A DNA stretch of 53,216 nt from Synergistaceae bacterium (GTDB taxonomy: Bacteria; Synergistota; Synergistia; Synergistales; Aminobacteriaceae). Numbering within the stretch: the stretch's first letter is position 1; every line of letters starts with the position of its first letter. This document shows, in pieces, positions 52,675 through 53,216 of the stretch. The notes beneath the pieces are model-generated. The model ran no database searches, was not told where the DNA came from, and was given only the letters and a program-made list of their open reading frames with translations. The translations under genes were made by a program, and so were the position numbers. Where the stretch lies: positions 1 to 53,216 of the forward strand of contig JAHDKR010000117.1 of NCBI GenBank assembly GCA_018436785.1, in the 5' to 3' direction.

Positions 52675-53216
52675 CAGGCCACCTCCCGATTGCTCTGCAT
52701 AATGCACTTCATGATCGCTTCCTGCGAGGCGCTCTCACGATCCAATTCGCCGACGAAGCGCCCCTCGTTCATTACGTATATCCGGTCGCTCATGCCGAGC
52801 ACCTCCGGCATCTCCGAAGAGATCAGGACGATCGCCTTGCCCATTGCCGCCAGTTCGTTGATGATGCAGTATATTTCGTACTTCGCGCCCACGTCGATGC
52901 CGCGCGTCGGTTCGTCGAGCAGCAGCACGTCGGGGTTTGCGAAGAGCCAGCGGGCCAGAATGGTTTTCTGCTGGTTTCCGCCGGAGAGATTGCCTACTTT
53001 CTGAAAGACGCTCGGGGTCTTGATGGACATCTTCTTCCGCAGGTCTTCGGCCACGGTGATCTCTTTGTTCTCGTCGAGAACGCCCCGCTTGTCGCTCAAC
53101 TTGCCGAGGCTGGCGAGGGAGATGTTGTGGCGGATGTCGTCGATGAGAATCAGTCCTGCGGATTTCCGGTCCTCTGTGACGTACGCCATGCCGCGGGCGA
53201 TCGCCTCCTTGGGGGA
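52674..53216 (-). CDS. monosaccharide ABC transporter ATPase, C-terminal part (cut by window edge)
   Basis: The frame is open to the last base of the window; the visible 180 residues start [18 protein letters not shown] and are the second nucleotide-binding domain of a tandem MglA/XylG/GguA-type ATPase. The signature [16 protein letters not shown], Walker [17 protein letters not shown] and ISSEMPE switch are intact. The first domain and the second Walker A lie outside. It powers the adjoining permease; no binding protein is in view. Confidence 0.95.
   Translation of the reverse strand, partial: SPKEAIARGMAYVTEDRKSAGLILIDDIRHNISLASLGKLSDKRGVLDENKEITVAEDLRKKMSIKTPSVFQKVGNLSGGNQQKTILARWLFANPDVLLLDEPTRGIDVGAKYEIYCIINELAAMGKAIVLISSEMPEVLGMSDRIYVMNEGRFVGELDRESASQEAIMKCIMQSNREVA

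Overview
The window is GC-rich, densely coded DNA of a Gram-negative bacterium: it has lipoprotein-free secreted proteins with classical signal peptides, a predicted outer-membrane barrel, a TRAP transporter and a BcsB-like periplasmic protein. The mix of a PucR-controlled molybdoenzyme/FdrA cluster, a LarA-TRAP operon, many secreted TPR/Sel1 proteins and an attenuated trpB would fit an anaerobic, amino-acid or nucleobase fermenting member of the Synergistota, but that placement is inference from gene content, not from a marker gene. No rRNA, tRNA, CRISPR array or insertion sequence was seen.

Bases 1-3065 hold a hypothetical gene, a secreted ankyrin protein and, on the minus strand, a PucR-type regulator. 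From its divergent promoter region (3066-3404) a ten-gene plus-strand cluster runs to 14672: class III CoA-transferase, DUF2877 (AllH-like), FdrA (AllF-like), a 56-residue piece that looks like the missing FdrA C-terminal domain, DUF1116 (AllG-like), a PF04199 cyclic-amide hydrolase, the FAD, 2Fe-2S and molybdopterin subunits of a xanthine-dehydrogenase-family hydroxylase, and an NCS2 nucleobase permease. Together they read as uptake, hydroxylation, ring opening and phosphorolytic carbamoyl transfer from an N-heterocycle. The usual allantoin genes are absent and the hydroxylase lacks the xanthine-pocket glutamate, so the substrate may be new (for example uracil via barbiturate and ureidomalonate). 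This is the best candidate for an undescribed system.

Bases 14744-23362 form an exopolysaccharide operon: ManC (GDP-mannose), a BcsB-like protein broken by a -1 shift exactly at an A AAA AAG heptamer, a beta-barrel, a family 2 glycosyltransferase with an N-terminal MshEN (c-di-GMP-type) domain, a polytopic membrane protein and a secreted glycosidase-like protein. Bases 23466-27632 (minus) carry larA-dctQ-dctM-dctP: a nickel-pincer LarA-family enzyme coupled to a TRAP transporter. A CNNM/CorC protein and a Sel1-repeat protein converge on a 24-bp perfect hairpin at 29277-29327.

Bases 32678-34137 (minus) hold a lone trpB behind a textbook trp leader (three tandem Trp codons) followed by two terminators that appear to be chained. 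Divergent from it lie ogt and a DUF1848 gene. Bases 35691-42636 are a defence island: EcoEI-like type I restriction-modification (hsdM-hsdS-hsdR) followed by an ATP-binding-cassette ATPase overlapping a DUF4276/TOPRIM-like gene. Bases 42836-48925 hold three secreted proteins of unknown joint function (TPR-like, zinc phospholipase C-like with PKD, NHL/TPR). The end carries DUF1294, an UlaG-like metallo-hydrolase and, on the minus strand, a monosaccharide ABC transporter (ATPase cut by the window edge, permease) with galM.
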